Made by a program: the position numbers and the translations under genes
Part shown: piece after piece, positions 8,108 to 17,394 of the stretch
Position numbering within the stretch: position 1 is the first letter of the stretch
Layout of the letters: the number at the start of each line of letters is the position of its first letter
Notes under the pieces: model-generated
Database searches by the model: none
What the model saw: only the letters and a program-made list of their open reading frames with translations
What the model was told of the DNA's origin: nothing
Assembly (NCBI RefSeq): GCF_018310345.1
Contig: NZ_JAGXBY010000003.1
Coordinates: 186,001 to 250,000 of the forward strand
DNA from: Ornithinibacillus massiliensis
Lineage (GTDB): Bacteria > Bacillota > Bacilli > Bacillales > Amphibacillaceae
Length of the DNA: 64,000 nt
Direction: 5' to 3'

Positions 8108-9241
8108 TTAATTAGACGTTTTTTCCGCTAATGGAAGGTGGATTAAACGGTCATCTTTATCAGTCGGTTCTCCCCGATTATCACGATTACTTGTAATGAC
8201 AAATAATGCATCCTCTTCAATAAACACATCGCGAAGTCGACCTGCTTCATCATAGAAATCCTCCATCACTTGTGTCGCTATATCATACGTTAAAATTCTT
8301 TTCCCAGCTAAAGAAGATATATATAATTGTCCATCATGGTAGGCAATACCAGATGGTGCCCAAGTGTCATCACCTGAATGTACTAGCGGACTAACCATAC
8401 CCTCCGCCTCTTCATCCCCTTCAATAATCGGCCATCCATAGTTTTTACCTGCTTCAATTATGTTAATTTCATCATGACCATCTTCCCCATGTTCAGAGCT
8501 ATAAAGAACCCCTTGTTCATCCCAAACCAACCCTTGTGAGTTTCGATGACCATAAGAATAGACATAAGAATCTTCAAATGGATTATCGCTCGGAATCTCA
8601 CCGTTCAGTTCCATACGTAAGATTTTACCAGCTAAACTATCTAAATCTTGTGCTACAGCACCTTGACCAAGATCACCAGTTGTTGCATAGAGCATACCAT
8701 CTGGTCCAATTTTAATTCTTCCACCATTATTCATTTCCCCACCGGGAATATTATCCAAAATCACATCTTCTTCTTTCCAAGTGGAACCGTCGAGAGCAAG
8801 GGTTACGATACGGTTTACCATTTCACCTTCCTTATCATAGGTATGAAATGCAAATGCTTGTTTTGAATTTTCAAAATCTGGCGCTAATGTAAAACCAAGA
8901 AATCCAGACTCTCCCTTATGAAGAATATCTTTTGAAACTTCTACATTTTGAACTTCCACTAATCCAAAATCACTATCAATCGAAACAATCGTTCCATCCC
9001 TTTGACTTAAATAGAAGGTCCCTGCGTTTTTATTAATGGTCCATGGAATAAATAATTTATTTGCGTTGATGTTGCCATCATCCGATGCTATGACTTCAAT
9101 GGAATCCTCAAATACCTGAATTGCGTCCTGGTCATTTTTAGCTTGCTCTTTCTCATTATCCGGGCTGTCAAATACAAATAGGAAGATTATTGCAGCAACT
9201 ACTAGCACCCCTATTAAACTAACTAAACCATACTTCTTCAA
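8108..9241 (-). CDS. Soluble glucose dehydrogenase-like (PQQ sugar dehydrogenase family) membrane-anchored protein
   Basis: The 377-aa product has an N-terminal membrane segment (residues 4-24) and a six-bladed propeller of the GDH/sorbosone dehydrogenase family. Landmarks are GESGFLGFTLAPDF near residue 110, GGRIKIGPDGMLYATTGD near residue 173, YGHRNSQGLVWD, YSSEHGEDGHDEIN, and WAPSGIAYHDG. In the family the catalytic His lies in H-x-x-G-R; here the matching position is Asn171 (MNNGGR, 170-175), checked in the bases. Activity may therefore be altered or lost. The start is TTG at 9241 with GAGGTG upstream. It converges on the PQQ-cytochrome gene, suggesting a linked role. Confidence 0.82.
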   Translation of the reverse strand: MKKYGLVSLIGVLVVAAIIFLFVFDSPDNEKEQAKNDQDAIQVFEDSIEVIASDDGNINANKLFIPWTINKNAGTFYLSQRDGTIVSIDSDFGLVEVQNVEVSKDILHKGESGFLGFTLAPDFENSKQAFAFHTYDKEGEMVNRIVTLALDGSTWKEEDVILDNIPGGEMNNGGRIKIGPDGMLYATTGDLGQGAVAQDLDSLAGKILRMELNGEIPSDNPFEDSYVYSYGHRNSQGLVWDEQGVLYSSEHGEDGHDEINIIEAGKNYGWPIIEGDEEAEGMVSPLVHSGDDTWAPSGIAYHDGQLYISSLAGKRILTYDIATQVMEDFYDEAGRLRDVFIEEDALFVITSNRDNRGEPTDKDDRLIHLPLAEKTSN

Positions 9242-9476
9242 AATTCTTTCACCTCTAATTTATTCTTCGTTCAAGCACGAAGGTATTTATAGTTTTATTA
9301 TTTCCAAATCTTTATTTAGATATACATATTTTCATAGAAATTGGTTACTATTTTCACAGAATGAAAGCATATTAGCGATACAACGTTATAACAAGTAAAT
9401 CTATTTTCTACAGCACTGGTTGATATTTTTACTAATGTACATACTATATGTGAATATATCTTACTGGGAGGTTATC

Positions 9477-9761
9477 ATGAGAATCCTTTTAATTACAGGA
9501 ATCGTAATAGGACCCTTTTTAATGTATTATTTATCCAATACATGGAAGAATATCCGATTCCTATTCCACATTGTTGCTATTATTTCTACCATGGTTTTTG
9601 GGATAATCGCTTCTTTATCTATCTACCAAATAATCATCGACAATACAGTGTTAATGACGAATATTCATGCTATTTTTTTAAATCCATTCTTCTTACTGTC
9701 AGGATCATATATTGGCCTGTATATGCTATACTTCCTATTGACTTTGACAATGAAGCAATGA
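9477..9761 (+). CDS. Small membrane protein of unknown function
   Basis: The 94-aa product is almost wholly hydrophobic, with three likely transmembrane segments (about residues 1-18, 26-50 and 64-90) and few charges. I do not recognise a family. The start ATG at 9477 is chosen because GGGAGG lies 7 bases upstream; a longer frame from 9420 has no ribosome site. It stands alone between the PQQ block and an inverted-repeat element. Confidence 0.6.
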   Translation: MRILLITGIVIGPFLMYYLSNTWKNIRFLFHIVAIISTMVFGIIASLSIYQIIIDNTVLMTNIHAIFLNPFFLLSGSYIGLYMLYFLLTLTMKQ

Positions 9762-9799
9762 TTTCTACTTATAAACCGTAGAGGCTAACTAAAGTATAA

Positions 9800-9920
9800 T
9801 CGCTCCGGAGATCAAACGATTGTTTGCTCAACTTGGTACAGTCAAGCTCGAGCTCCGCCTAATCATGAGCACTCTTAAACGTGCGCCTCACGCATACAGG
9901 AGAAACCGTCTCCGGAGCGA
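9800..9920. repeat. Small element with 12-bp terminal inverted repeats
   Basis: TCGCTCCGGAGA (9800-9811) and its exact complement (9909-9920) bound a 97-base interior that is richer in GC than its flanks and has no convincing reading frame. The ends share GCTCCGGA with the ends of the larger repeat at 36013-36308. The arrangement resembles a miniature inverted-repeat element. No target duplication is evident. Confidence 0.5.
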
Positions 9921-9970
9921 ATTTATCATTCGTACTCTGTCAAGGGATGTTCATTATGACGACTTATGGC

Positions 9971-10264
9971 TTATACATCTCTATCTTCTTCCCTAACGCG
10001 AGAAAAATCGTCTTCTTCACCAAACTCAGTACCATAATTAAGTCGTCCAGTACCAGTAGTCTCCCTCTCATCAGCCGGTTCGAATAATAAGGTGATACAA
10101 TATAAACCACTTAAACCAACTAACGAATAAACAATTCTAGAAAGCAACGCATCTTGCCCACCAAAAAGTGCAGCTACCAAATCAAATTGGAAAAGTCCAA
10201 TTAAACCCCAGTTAATCGCACCTATGATTACTAGAGCTAATGCAATTCTTCTTAATGCTTCCAT
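9971..10264 (-). CDS. DUF378 family membrane protein, YuzA-like
   Basis: The 97-aa product has two transmembrane segments (residues 5-28 and 42-62) with the DUF378 signature ALVIIGAINWGLIGLFQFDLVAALFGG. A charged 35-residue tail (GEEDDFSRVREEDRDV) follows that is longer than in the B. subtilis YuzA protein. Function is unknown. The start has GGGAGGTG upstream. It is divergent from the general stress protein gene, so the two share a 149-base promoter region. Confidence 0.8.
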   Translation of the reverse strand: MEALRRIALALVIIGAINWGLIGLFQFDLVAALFGGQDALLSRIVYSLVGLSGLYCITLLFEPADERETTGTGRLNYGTEFGEEDDFSRVREEDRDV

Positions 10265-10354
10265 CTATTCTTCACCTCCCTTAATCAAAGTAACAGTCAT
10301 TATTATCATCCACCTTAATGTATTGGTTCATACCAATATATAGCTAAAAATTAT

Positions 10355-10381
10355 GGTTATTTTCTTTCCACTAACGGAATA
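10355..10381 (+). promoter_or_regulatory. Possible sigma-B-type promoter of the YdaG-like gene
   Basis: GGTTAT (10355-10360), a 15-bp spacer and GGAATA (10376-10381) weakly resemble the sigma-B pattern GTTTAA-N13-15-GGGTAT. The call is prompted mainly by sigma-B control of ydaG in B. subtilis. Confidence 0.28.
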
Positions 10382-10413
10382 ATGAGAATGATACTGATTA
10401 AGGAGTGAGATTA

Positions 10414-10839
10414 ATGACAAAAGATGAACTGAAAATAGCAATCCAGCACATACTAAGCGATAGCAATGTAGGTATTATGGCAACAGTTCAAAACAATAAA
10501 CCACACGCACGCTATATGACATTTTCTAATGAGGAATTAAATCTTTATACGGCAACAGATGAGAATACACATAAAGTAGACGAATTAGAAAACAACCCTT
10601 ATACACACATCCTTTTAGGTTATGAAGGAGAAGAATATGGAGATGAGTATGTGGAGTATGAAGGGAAAGTTCATATTTCCGATTCGTTAGAATTAAAACA
10701 GAAACTGTGGAATACGAATATGGAGAAATGGTTTGATGGACCACATGACCCAAACTATACCGTATTAGAAATTAAACCTGATCAAATTAGATTAATGAAT
10801 AAAAAAGGTGAAGAACCAATGATTTTAGACCTATCGTAA
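10414..10839 (+). CDS. ydaG: General stress protein 26-like, pyridoxamine 5'-phosphate oxidase fold (YdaG-like)
   Basis: The 141-aa product has the split-barrel FMN-binding fold: a DSNVGIMATVQNNKPHARYMTF strand pair at residues 16-38, and a final PDQIRLMN segment. It resembles B. subtilis YdaG (general stress protein 26), whose ligand and reaction are unclear. ATG at 10414 is chosen over an in-frame GTG at 10405 because AAGGAG (10399-10404) abuts the GTG. Single gene; the name is by resemblance. Confidence 0.75.
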   Translation: MTKDELKIAIQHILSDSNVGIMATVQNNKPHARYMTFSNEELNLYTATDENTHKVDELENNPYTHILLGYEGEEYGDEYVEYEGKVHISDSLELKQKLWNTNMEKWFDGPHDPNYTVLEIKPDQIRLMNKKGEEPMILDLS

Positions 10840-10951
10840 CCTGTCGTAAGTAGATTTGCTGTTAAGCAGATAATTTGATGTTAAAACGATTTCAGTACTA
10901 TCATCAAGAAGTAAGAAGATATCGAATTTATCCGAAAGGAAGCGAATCATC

Positions 10952-12409
10952 TTGGAAAAATATACAAGACAATTTATAGCTGGAGAATGGGTTGAAGGTT
11001 CAAGTAATAGTGTGGTTACCAACACGAATCCATATAATAATGAAGTAATAAACGAAATAAAGGGTGCCTCTAAAGAAGACCTTGATCGTGCATTTAAGTC
11101 CGCTAAGGAAGCACAGCAAGAATGGGAAGCAAAACTCCCAGATGAAAAGCGTACGATTCTTGAGAAGGCAGCACAAATATTTATTGAACGGAAAGAAGAA
11201 GTAATTGATTGGTTAGTAAAAGAATCTGGTAGTACAAGAATAAAAGCGGAAATTGAATGGGGTGGTACGGTCGCTACGTTAAAAGAAGCTGCTTCATTCC
11301 CTTATCGTGTCACAGGGTCTATATTACCTTCCAATGTACCTGGAAAAGAAAATCGCATCTATCGTTCCGCTAAAGGTGTGGTAACCGTAATTTGCCCTTG
11401 GAATTTCCCATTAGTCTTAACAATGCGCTCCGTTGCTCCTGCGATAGCAACAGGGAATAGTGTCGTACTAAAACCCGCATCATCAACACCTATAACATCC
11501 GGATTTTTAATAGCGGATATTTTGGAGCAAGCAGGGTTACCAAAGGGTGTACTAAGTGTTGTCGTAGGTAAAGGCTCAGAAATTGGTGATGATATTGTCG
11601 AACATCCTATTTCAAAACTTGTATCATTTACCGGATCTACAGAAGTAGGAAGAAGAATTGGCGAAATTGCTGGACGTACATTGAAGGATGTAGCACTTGA
11701 ATTAGGTGGAAATAATGTCCTAATTGTACTGAATGATGCTGATATAGAACGGGCAGCCGAAGCAGCTGCATTTGGTGCCTACTTACACCAAGGACAAATA
11801 TGTATGTCTTTAAACAGAGTGGTAGTAGATGCTAGTATTTATGATAATTTTGTCGAAGTATTTAAAGAAAAGGTAAGTCAATTAAAAGCTGGAGACCCGT
11901 CCGATCCAGAAACAGCAGTTGGCCCTTTAATTAACCAAAGTGAAGTTAAAAGGATTCTCAAAGAGATAGAAAATAGTGAGGCCAAAGGTGCAAAAGTAGT
12001 TATTGGTGGACAAGCGGAAGGTAACGTACTTTACCCAACCATTCTAAAAGATGTCACAAATGATATGCCTGTTGCCCAAAATGAAATGTTTGGACCGGTA
12101 TCATCAGTTATAAAAGCTAAGGATGAACAAGATGCCATCCGCATTGCGAACGATTCCCCCTATGGTCTAAGCGGTGCCGTATTTAGTGGTGATATTCATC
12201 ATGGTGTCAAAGTTGCCAAACAAATTGAAACTGGAATGATTCATGTGAATGACCAATCTGTCAATGAAGAAGCACATGTAGCATTTGGTGGAGAAAAAGG
12301 GTCGGGTGTTGGTCGATTCGGTGGCGAATGGGCAATTGAGAAATTCACGACCGTTAAATGGATTAGTGTTCAAGAAGAAGAGCGTTTCTATCCATTCTTT
12401 AAACAGTAA
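10952..12409 (+). CDS. Aldehyde dehydrogenase, aromatic-aldehyde type (YfmT-like)
   Basis: This NAD(P)-dependent enzyme oxidises an aldehyde to the acid. The 485-aa product shows the full ALDH set: CPWNFPLVLTMRS at about residues 147-159, FTGSTEVGRRIGE near residue 230, the general-base segment LELGGNN near 250, the catalytic Cys in GQICMSLNR near 285, and NEMFGPVSSV near 375. The sequence is closest to the benzaldehyde/vanillin dehydrogenase branch (YfmT of B. subtilis) in my reading. The start is TTG (10952) with GGAAGCG upstream. It stands near the PQQ dehydrogenases, so it could take over an aldehyde produced by them; that link is inference. Confidence 0.85.
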   Translation: MEKYTRQFIAGEWVEGSSNSVVTNTNPYNNEVINEIKGASKEDLDRAFKSAKEAQQEWEAKLPDEKRTILEKAAQIFIERKEEVIDWLVKESGSTRIKAEIEWGGTVATLKEAASFPYRVTGSILPSNVPGKENRIYRSAKGVVTVICPWNFPLVLTMRSVAPAIATGNSVVLKPASSTPITSGFLIADILEQAGLPKGVLSVVVGKGSEIGDDIVEHPISKLVSFTGSTEVGRRIGEIAGRTLKDVALELGGNNVLIVLNDADIERAAEAAAFGAYLHQGQICMSLNRVVVDASIYDNFVEVFKEKVSQLKAGDPSDPETAVGPLINQSEVKRILKEIENSEAKGAKVVIGGQAEGNVLYPTILKDVTNDMPVAQNEMFGPVSSVIKAKDEQDAIRIANDSPYGLSGAVFSGDIHHGVKVAKQIETGMIHVNDQSVNEEAHVAFGGEKGSGVGRFGGEWAIEKFTTVKWISVQEEERFYPFFKQ

Positions 12410-12482
12410 AATAAACAAGAAGGAGGGTAAAATCATCCAATGATGACGTTGCCCTCTTTCTTTTGTCCTTAAACCACAGAGG

Positions 12483-13049
12483 TTAAAAATCATACATCGC
12501 TTCTTTTTCATCACGTATTTTCTTATAGGTTTCCATTAGTGTAATCGTATCTTCTACTAAACGATTTATCCGGAATAGGACATCATCATTTCTAATTTCT
12601 TTTAAATAGAAATCCTTTTCTTCAATAAATACATAGGTCTGTACTATCTGGGCCTTCATGTAAGCCAAAATAGGTTTTAACTGTTGTTCTGCTATGAGAA
12701 AATGTTTCGCCGATCCAGCTGTTACGATCATACTAACTATCTTGTCACGGAATGCATTGATAGGGAGTAAATCAAAAATATTCTTTAAGGTTGCCGGAAT
12801 AGACGCTTGAAATATAGGTGTTCCTATTATTATAGCGTCAGCTTCCATAATGGTTTTCGTTACATACCCTGTGTCGCCTTCATATTCCAAGTAATTTCGG
12901 CCGTCACTAAATTGAATATCATAGTCAGCCAAATCAATTACTGTCACTTCCACATCTGGATATGTTTCAGAAAGAGATTTTACTGCATAATTCATTGCTG
13001 TTCTCGTTTTAGATCCAACTTTCGATCCTGACAATCCTACGATTTTCAT
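12483..13049 (-). CDS. NADPH-dependent FMN reductase
   Basis: The 188-aa flavodoxin-like protein starts MKIVGLSGSKVGSKTRTA, with the phosphate-binding loop, and has IIGTPIFQASIPATLKNIFDLLP near residues 75-95, typical of NADPH:FMN reductases such as SsuE/YwqN. The ATG at 13049 follows AAGGTGG; the open frame extends upstream but without a ribosome site. It lies 13 bases after the luciferase-like gene on the same strand. The pair looks like a two-component flavin monooxygenase, with this protein supplying FMNH2. Confidence 0.85.
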   Translation of the reverse strand: MKIVGLSGSKVGSKTRTAMNYAVKSLSETYPDVEVTVIDLADYDIQFSDGRNYLEYEGDTGYVTKTIMEADAIIIGTPIFQASIPATLKNIFDLLPINAFRDKIVSMIVTAGSAKHFLIAEQQLKPILAYMKAQIVQTYVFIEEKDFYLKEIRNDDVLFRINRLVEDTITLMETYKKIRDEKEAMYDF

Positions 13050-13062
13050 CTCGTTTACCACC

Positions 13063-14121
13063 TTATTTCTTTGCTGTATATTTTCTGATTGCTGGTAAAA
13101 TTTCATTACCAATCAACTCAATATTTTTCATTAATCGGTCAAATGGTACCCCGCCAAAATCAATCTGTGCAATATAGCGCTGGTGTCCAAATTGTTCATG
13201 TTGATATAGGATTTTTTCGATAATTTGTTGAGGACTACCTACATTTATAATACTTCGTGAATCAACACTTTGTGCAAATAGCTGCTTGGCAAATCCTTGA
13301 CCATTTGTTCGCTTCATTCCTTCATTTATATGTGGATACATATCCTTTAAAGCTTGTTGGGACGATTCTGCCGCATAAAAGAATCCCGCTGTGGCAACAG
13401 GTAGTTCTTCTGGATTATGTCCACCAAGCCTTGCTGCTTCACGATAGGCATCAATCGTTCGTTTAAACACTGAAACCGGTCCACCTAGATGGGCCATAAA
13501 CATTCCAATACCAGCATATCCGGCCTTCATCGCACTAGCTGGAGTTCCGCCAACAGCACGCCAAATTGGCATTTTACCATTCTTCGGTCGCGGAAGCACT
13601 TTGGCATTTTTTAGTGGGGCACGAAACTCACCGTTCCAATTCACAACTTCTTCTTCATTAATCTGAAGTAGAAGATTAAATTTTTCCTCAAATAACGCTT
13701 CATAATCCCGAATATCATAACCTAAAAGTTCAAAAAGTCCCACTCTTGAAGCACGCCCAGCAATAATTTCCGTACGGCCTTTGGAAATTAAATCCAATGT
13801 GGCAAAATCCTCATACACTCGTACCGGATCAGACGTTGAGATTATAGTAGATGAACTCGCAATTTTAATGTTTTTTGTTGCTTGTGCTATTGCTGCTAAA
13901 ACAACAGAATGAGCTTGTGTTGCAAAAAATTCTTGGTGACTTTCCCCAACGCTAAAAAAGTCAATTCCCGCTTGATCGGCAAGCTTAGCATATTCAATAA
14001 TTTCCTGAATTCTTTCTTCTGCTGATATCCGATCACCTGTTATTGGATTCGGCAAGTGATCTCCTAATGTATAAATACCAAACTCTAGCCCTTTCGCCGG
14101 ATCGATTCTATACTTTTCCAT
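13063..14121 (-). CDS. LLM-class (luciferase-like) flavin-dependent oxidoreductase
   Basis: The 352-aa TIM-barrel protein carries LLM landmarks: GLEFGIYTLGDHLPNP at the N-terminus, YAKLADQAGIDFFSVGESH, ASSSTIISTSDPVRVYEDFATLDLIS, GRTEIIAGRASR, and PIWRAVGGTPAS. It probably uses FMNH2 from the adjacent reductase to oxygenate a small substrate, which I cannot name. ATG at 14121 is preferred over 14148 because GGCGGAAGGG precedes it. It is divergent from an HxlR regulator, so the pair is likely induced by a reactive or electrophilic compound. Confidence 0.87.
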   Translation of the reverse strand: MEKYRIDPAKGLEFGIYTLGDHLPNPITGDRISAEERIQEIIEYAKLADQAGIDFFSVGESHQEFFATQAHSVVLAAIAQATKNIKIASSSTIISTSDPVRVYEDFATLDLISKGRTEIIAGRASRVGLFELLGYDIRDYEALFEEKFNLLLQINEEEVVNWNGEFRAPLKNAKVLPRPKNGKMPIWRAVGGTPASAMKAGYAGIGMFMAHLGGPVSVFKRTIDAYREAARLGGHNPEELPVATAGFFYAAESSQQALKDMYPHINEGMKRTNGQGFAKQLFAQSVDSRSIINVGSPQQIIEKILYQHEQFGHQRYIAQIDFGGVPFDRLMKNIELIGNEILPAIRKYTAKK

Positions 14122-14276
14122 TTTCCCTTCCGCCTTTCTCACCTGCATTACATTTATGATTAATGGTATAGGTTTAGTGTTCCCTCTTTTATTTATAAGG
14201 TATCTTTTATCTTTCTTCTTCCTATGTTATTATGAACAATAGAACCCGCTCTCGCAAGTACGCACTTTAATGTAAT

Positions 14277-14298
14277 ATAGTATCAAAAAGGATACTAT
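14277..14298. promoter_or_regulatory. Palindromic operator for the HxlR regulator
   Basis: ATAGTATC (14277-14284), six bases, and GATACTAT (14291-14298) form a perfect 8-bp inverted repeat. It lies just upstream of the HxlR start in the region divergent from the monooxygenase pair. Such GTATC-type dyads fit known HxlR/MarR-like operators and suggest autoregulation. Confidence 0.65.
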
Positions 14299-14312
14299 TG
14301 GAGGTGTTTATC

Positions 14313-14660
14313 ATGACGATTGAACCAGAACAGTGCAAAGTAGAAGATGCACTGGGCATTCTAGTAGGAAAATGGAAACCCATTATTTTATTACATCTTT
14401 TGGATAAGGGAACCCAACGATTCAGTGAATTAAAACGGAATGTACCCGGCATTACTCAAAAAATGTTAACAAAGCAACTACGTGAGCTAGAGGAAGAAGA
14501 CATTGTGGAACGAGTCGTATATCCTCAAGTACCACCAAAGGTTGAATATTCTATTACGGAATATGGAAGAAGCTTAGAACCGATCTTATCTGCCATGCAT
14601 GAGTGGGGAAAGAATCATACACTGCACAAAATGAATAAACAAAGCAAAAAGAGTTCTTAA
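14313..14660 (+). CDS. HxlR-family winged-helix regulator
   Basis: The 115-aa protein is a small DNA-binding regulator. It has the HxlR pattern: a Cys at residue 8, [50 protein letters not shown], and [16 protein letters not shown]. Members respond to aldehydes, quinones or diamide, often through the N-terminal Cys. ATG at 14313 has TTGGAGGTG upstream; an in-frame TTG at 14298 overlaps that site. Position next to the flavin monooxygenase operon marks that operon as a likely target. Confidence 0.9.
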   Translation: MTIEPEQCKVEDALGILVGKWKPIILLHLLDKGTQRFSELKRNVPGITQKMLTKQLRELEEEDIVERVVYPQVPPKVEYSITEYGRSLEPILSAMHEWGKNHTLHKMNKQSKKSS

Positions 14661-14762
14661 GCATTTATGAAATGATTTATTAAGGATGCTATGTATAGGA
14701 TGCTTATAATACATAGTTCAGACTAGGATACCACCCTTTTTAGGAAGAATTTACTCTTCTAC

Positions 14763-14791
14763 TTGATTTTCCAAATAAAGCTATATATAAT
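14763..14791 (+). promoter_or_regulatory. Sigma-A promoter of the trpS T-box transcript
   Basis: TTGATT (14763-14768), exactly 17 bases, and TATAAT (14786-14791) form a near-consensus promoter. Transcription would start near 14798, just ahead of the T-box leader. Confidence 0.75.
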
Positions 14792-14804
14792 AAAAAAAAC
14801 TCAA

Positions 14805-15010
14805 TATCATTAGCAATGAAAAAGGCGTAGTACTTTTACCCACTGATTTCCAGAGAGCTTGTGGCTGGTGTAAACAAGCATCAAGGTAAATAGGAATTGG
14901 ACTTTAGAGCTTATTTTTAATGAAGTGATCTTAACTGTTTAAGATAATTAGGGTGGCAACGCGGTTCATTCGTCCCTTCGATAAGGGGATAGAATGGGCT
15001 TTTTTTATTG
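14805..15010 (+). ncRNA. T-box riboswitch, tryptophan specific
   Basis: The leader controls trpS by binding uncharged tRNA-Trp. The T-box word AGGGTGGCAACGCG is at 14950-14963. Within it, TGGC (14954-14957) would pair with a tRNA end GCCA, matching the G discriminator of bacterial tRNA-Trp. A TGG specifier codon followed by A is at 14898-14900 on the 3' side of Stem I; AGAGAGC near 14853 and the GGCTGGTGTAAAC region near 14865 fit the Stem I apical part. A terminator hairpin (CATTC...GAATG, 14967-14995) followed by seven T's completes the switch. The left edge is approximate. Confidence 0.92.
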
Positions 15011-15015
15011 TTTAA

Positions 15016-16020
<1,005 letters not shown>

Positions 16021-16051
16021 AAAAATCAGTGAGAACCCTCACTGATTTTTT
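16021..16051. terminator. Terminator between trpS and yjbA
   Basis: AAAAATCAGTGAG and its complement form a 13-bp stem with a 4-nt loop and T-runs on both sides. It overlaps the last codons of yjbA and serves two convergent genes. Confidence 0.85.
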
Positions 16052-16812
16052 GATTTTTGTTTGGATGCACCTTCTACTTCATTGTTTTCAAGCTCCCACA
16101 TTTTCTCCAGGAACGGTTGTCCCTTAATTAACTTCTCACACAGTTCTTCGTGGGCAAGACCCCAACCTGATTTGACACCATCATACAATGCCTGCCAAAC
16201 CTCATTTTCGTCCATATACCGAATATCTGGATATTTCTTAGGATTCCACTCCGTTAACCAATAACGTAATTCTTCAATATTATTCGATGTACGAAGCTGA
16301 TCCAATCCCATCATTAGTAATTGCTTCAATTGTCTCTCTCTTCTCGTTAACCCAAATACAAGTTCCGGAGCCATGGAAAGCATATGATACTCTTTTACAT
16401 AATTAGAATCATCAAATCCAAAGCCCTGTGGTTTCGCTTTTTCAATCATTTCATAGACTAGTTGTTCTTGTCTTGGGATTAACCGACTTTTTCGAATTGG
16501 AATTCGATACCCAATCGTATCGAACGCAACTATATCATTACCGTCGGTTACTATACAAGCATAATCTACCACTGATCGTTCTTGCCCCTTGCGAGTATAT
16601 GCCCGTTTATAAATGGCATCAAGTAAACCTTGAGGTAAGTCATGCATATCATTTTCAATGTATTGATATAGTGAGTCCGTTATGTATAATAATGGCACTT
16701 GGTCTAGTAACTCAATTCCGTCATCCTTACGCCATTCATGAAAATAACATACATTATAGCCGTTTTCTTCTCCTTCAAACCAGTTCACCCAAACATCGTG
16801 TAAATATAACAT
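16039..16812 (-). CDS. yjbA: UPF0736 family protein YjbA
   Basis: The 257-aa cytoplasmic protein matches the conserved YjbA family of Bacillaceae (DUF3603), beginning [31 protein letters not shown]. Other conserved stretches are [39 protein letters not shown] (about residues 84-122) and [19 protein letters not shown]. Function is unknown. The start ATG at 16812 has GAGGGG upstream; the frame continues upstream without conservation. It is convergent with trpS, its usual neighbour in Bacillus. Confidence 0.88.
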   Translation of the reverse strand: MLYLHDVWVNWFEGEENGYNVCYFHEWRKDDGIELLDQVPLLYITDSLYQYIENDMHDLPQGLLDAIYKRAYTRKGQERSVVDYACIVTDGNDIVAFDTIGYRIPIRKSRLIPRQEQLVYEMIEKAKPQGFGFDDSNYVKEYHMLSMAPELVFGLTRRERQLKQLLMMGLDQLRTSNNIEELRYWLTEWNPKKYPDIRYMDENEVWQALYDGVKSGWGLAHEELCEKLIKGQPFLEKMWELENNEVEGASKQKSKNQ

Positions 16813-16952
16813 ACAACACCCCTCACTTCCCAAATGAATCACTCTGAGGTTGTTCAAAAAATTACCATCTATACCATAATTTTTGAACACTCACTTTAAA
16901 ATACATTATGACCATCATTTAAAAATTTATTCGAGTGTATGCAAAATATGGA

Positions 16953-17159
16953 TTAAGATCGATGAGGAAATGAATATACAACGAATGTCATAAGGAATAA
17001 GCCAACGGGGAGAAAATAACATTCCAAACGACCACTTACAAATAGGAAATACTCGGTCCAGGATACACCTGCCGGTAAAAAATTCATATAGGCAATCAAT
17101 GTAACACCACCGGTAACACTAAGTCCAAATCCGATTAAAAATAAAAGAATATATCCCAT
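16953..17159 (-). CDS. Small membrane protein of unknown function
   Basis: The 68-aa product has two hydrophobic segments (residues 3-27 and 42-62) and little else. I do not recognise the family. It has its own ribosome site (AGGTGG before ATG at 17159) and lies alone between yjbA and fabF on the same strand. The 235 bases to its right hold the fabF terminator and no gene. Confidence 0.6.
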   Translation of the reverse strand: MGYILLFLIGFGLSVTGGVTLIAYMNFLPAGVSWTEYFLFVSGRLECYFLPVGLFLMTFVVYSFPHRS

Positions 17160-17357
17160 ACTACAACCACCTATGCTTGTCCTATAGATTATAATTTATT
17201 ATATGCTAGTTATTTACATGGCATGATAGAAAAGATAGAGGGGGATATTTTTAATGAGGAGATTGTCCCAAATTGTAAGGCACACTATTTCCATTGTAAA
17301 GAATATATCTTTATTTTCGGGATTCAAGCTCATGAAACCCATCATTCTCCTAGTATG

Positions 17358-17387
17358 AAAAAAGACTGACCCATTTAGTCAGTCCTT
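17358..17387 (-). terminator. fabF terminator
   Basis: GGACTGAC pairs with GTCAGTC(C) around an 8-nt loop, followed by six T's on the minus strand, just past the fabF stop. Confidence 0.8.
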
Positions 17388-17394
17388 CACCATT

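Noticed and set aside
9881..10087. Plus-strand frame of 68 codons between the inverted-repeat element and the DUF378 gene
   Set aside because: Runs out of the repeat element into the antisense of a real gene.
12412..12470. Terminator for the aldehyde dehydrogenase gene
   Set aside because: AGGGTAA and TTGCCCT can pair weakly across a long loop, but the stem is short and the T-run broken, so I did not list it.
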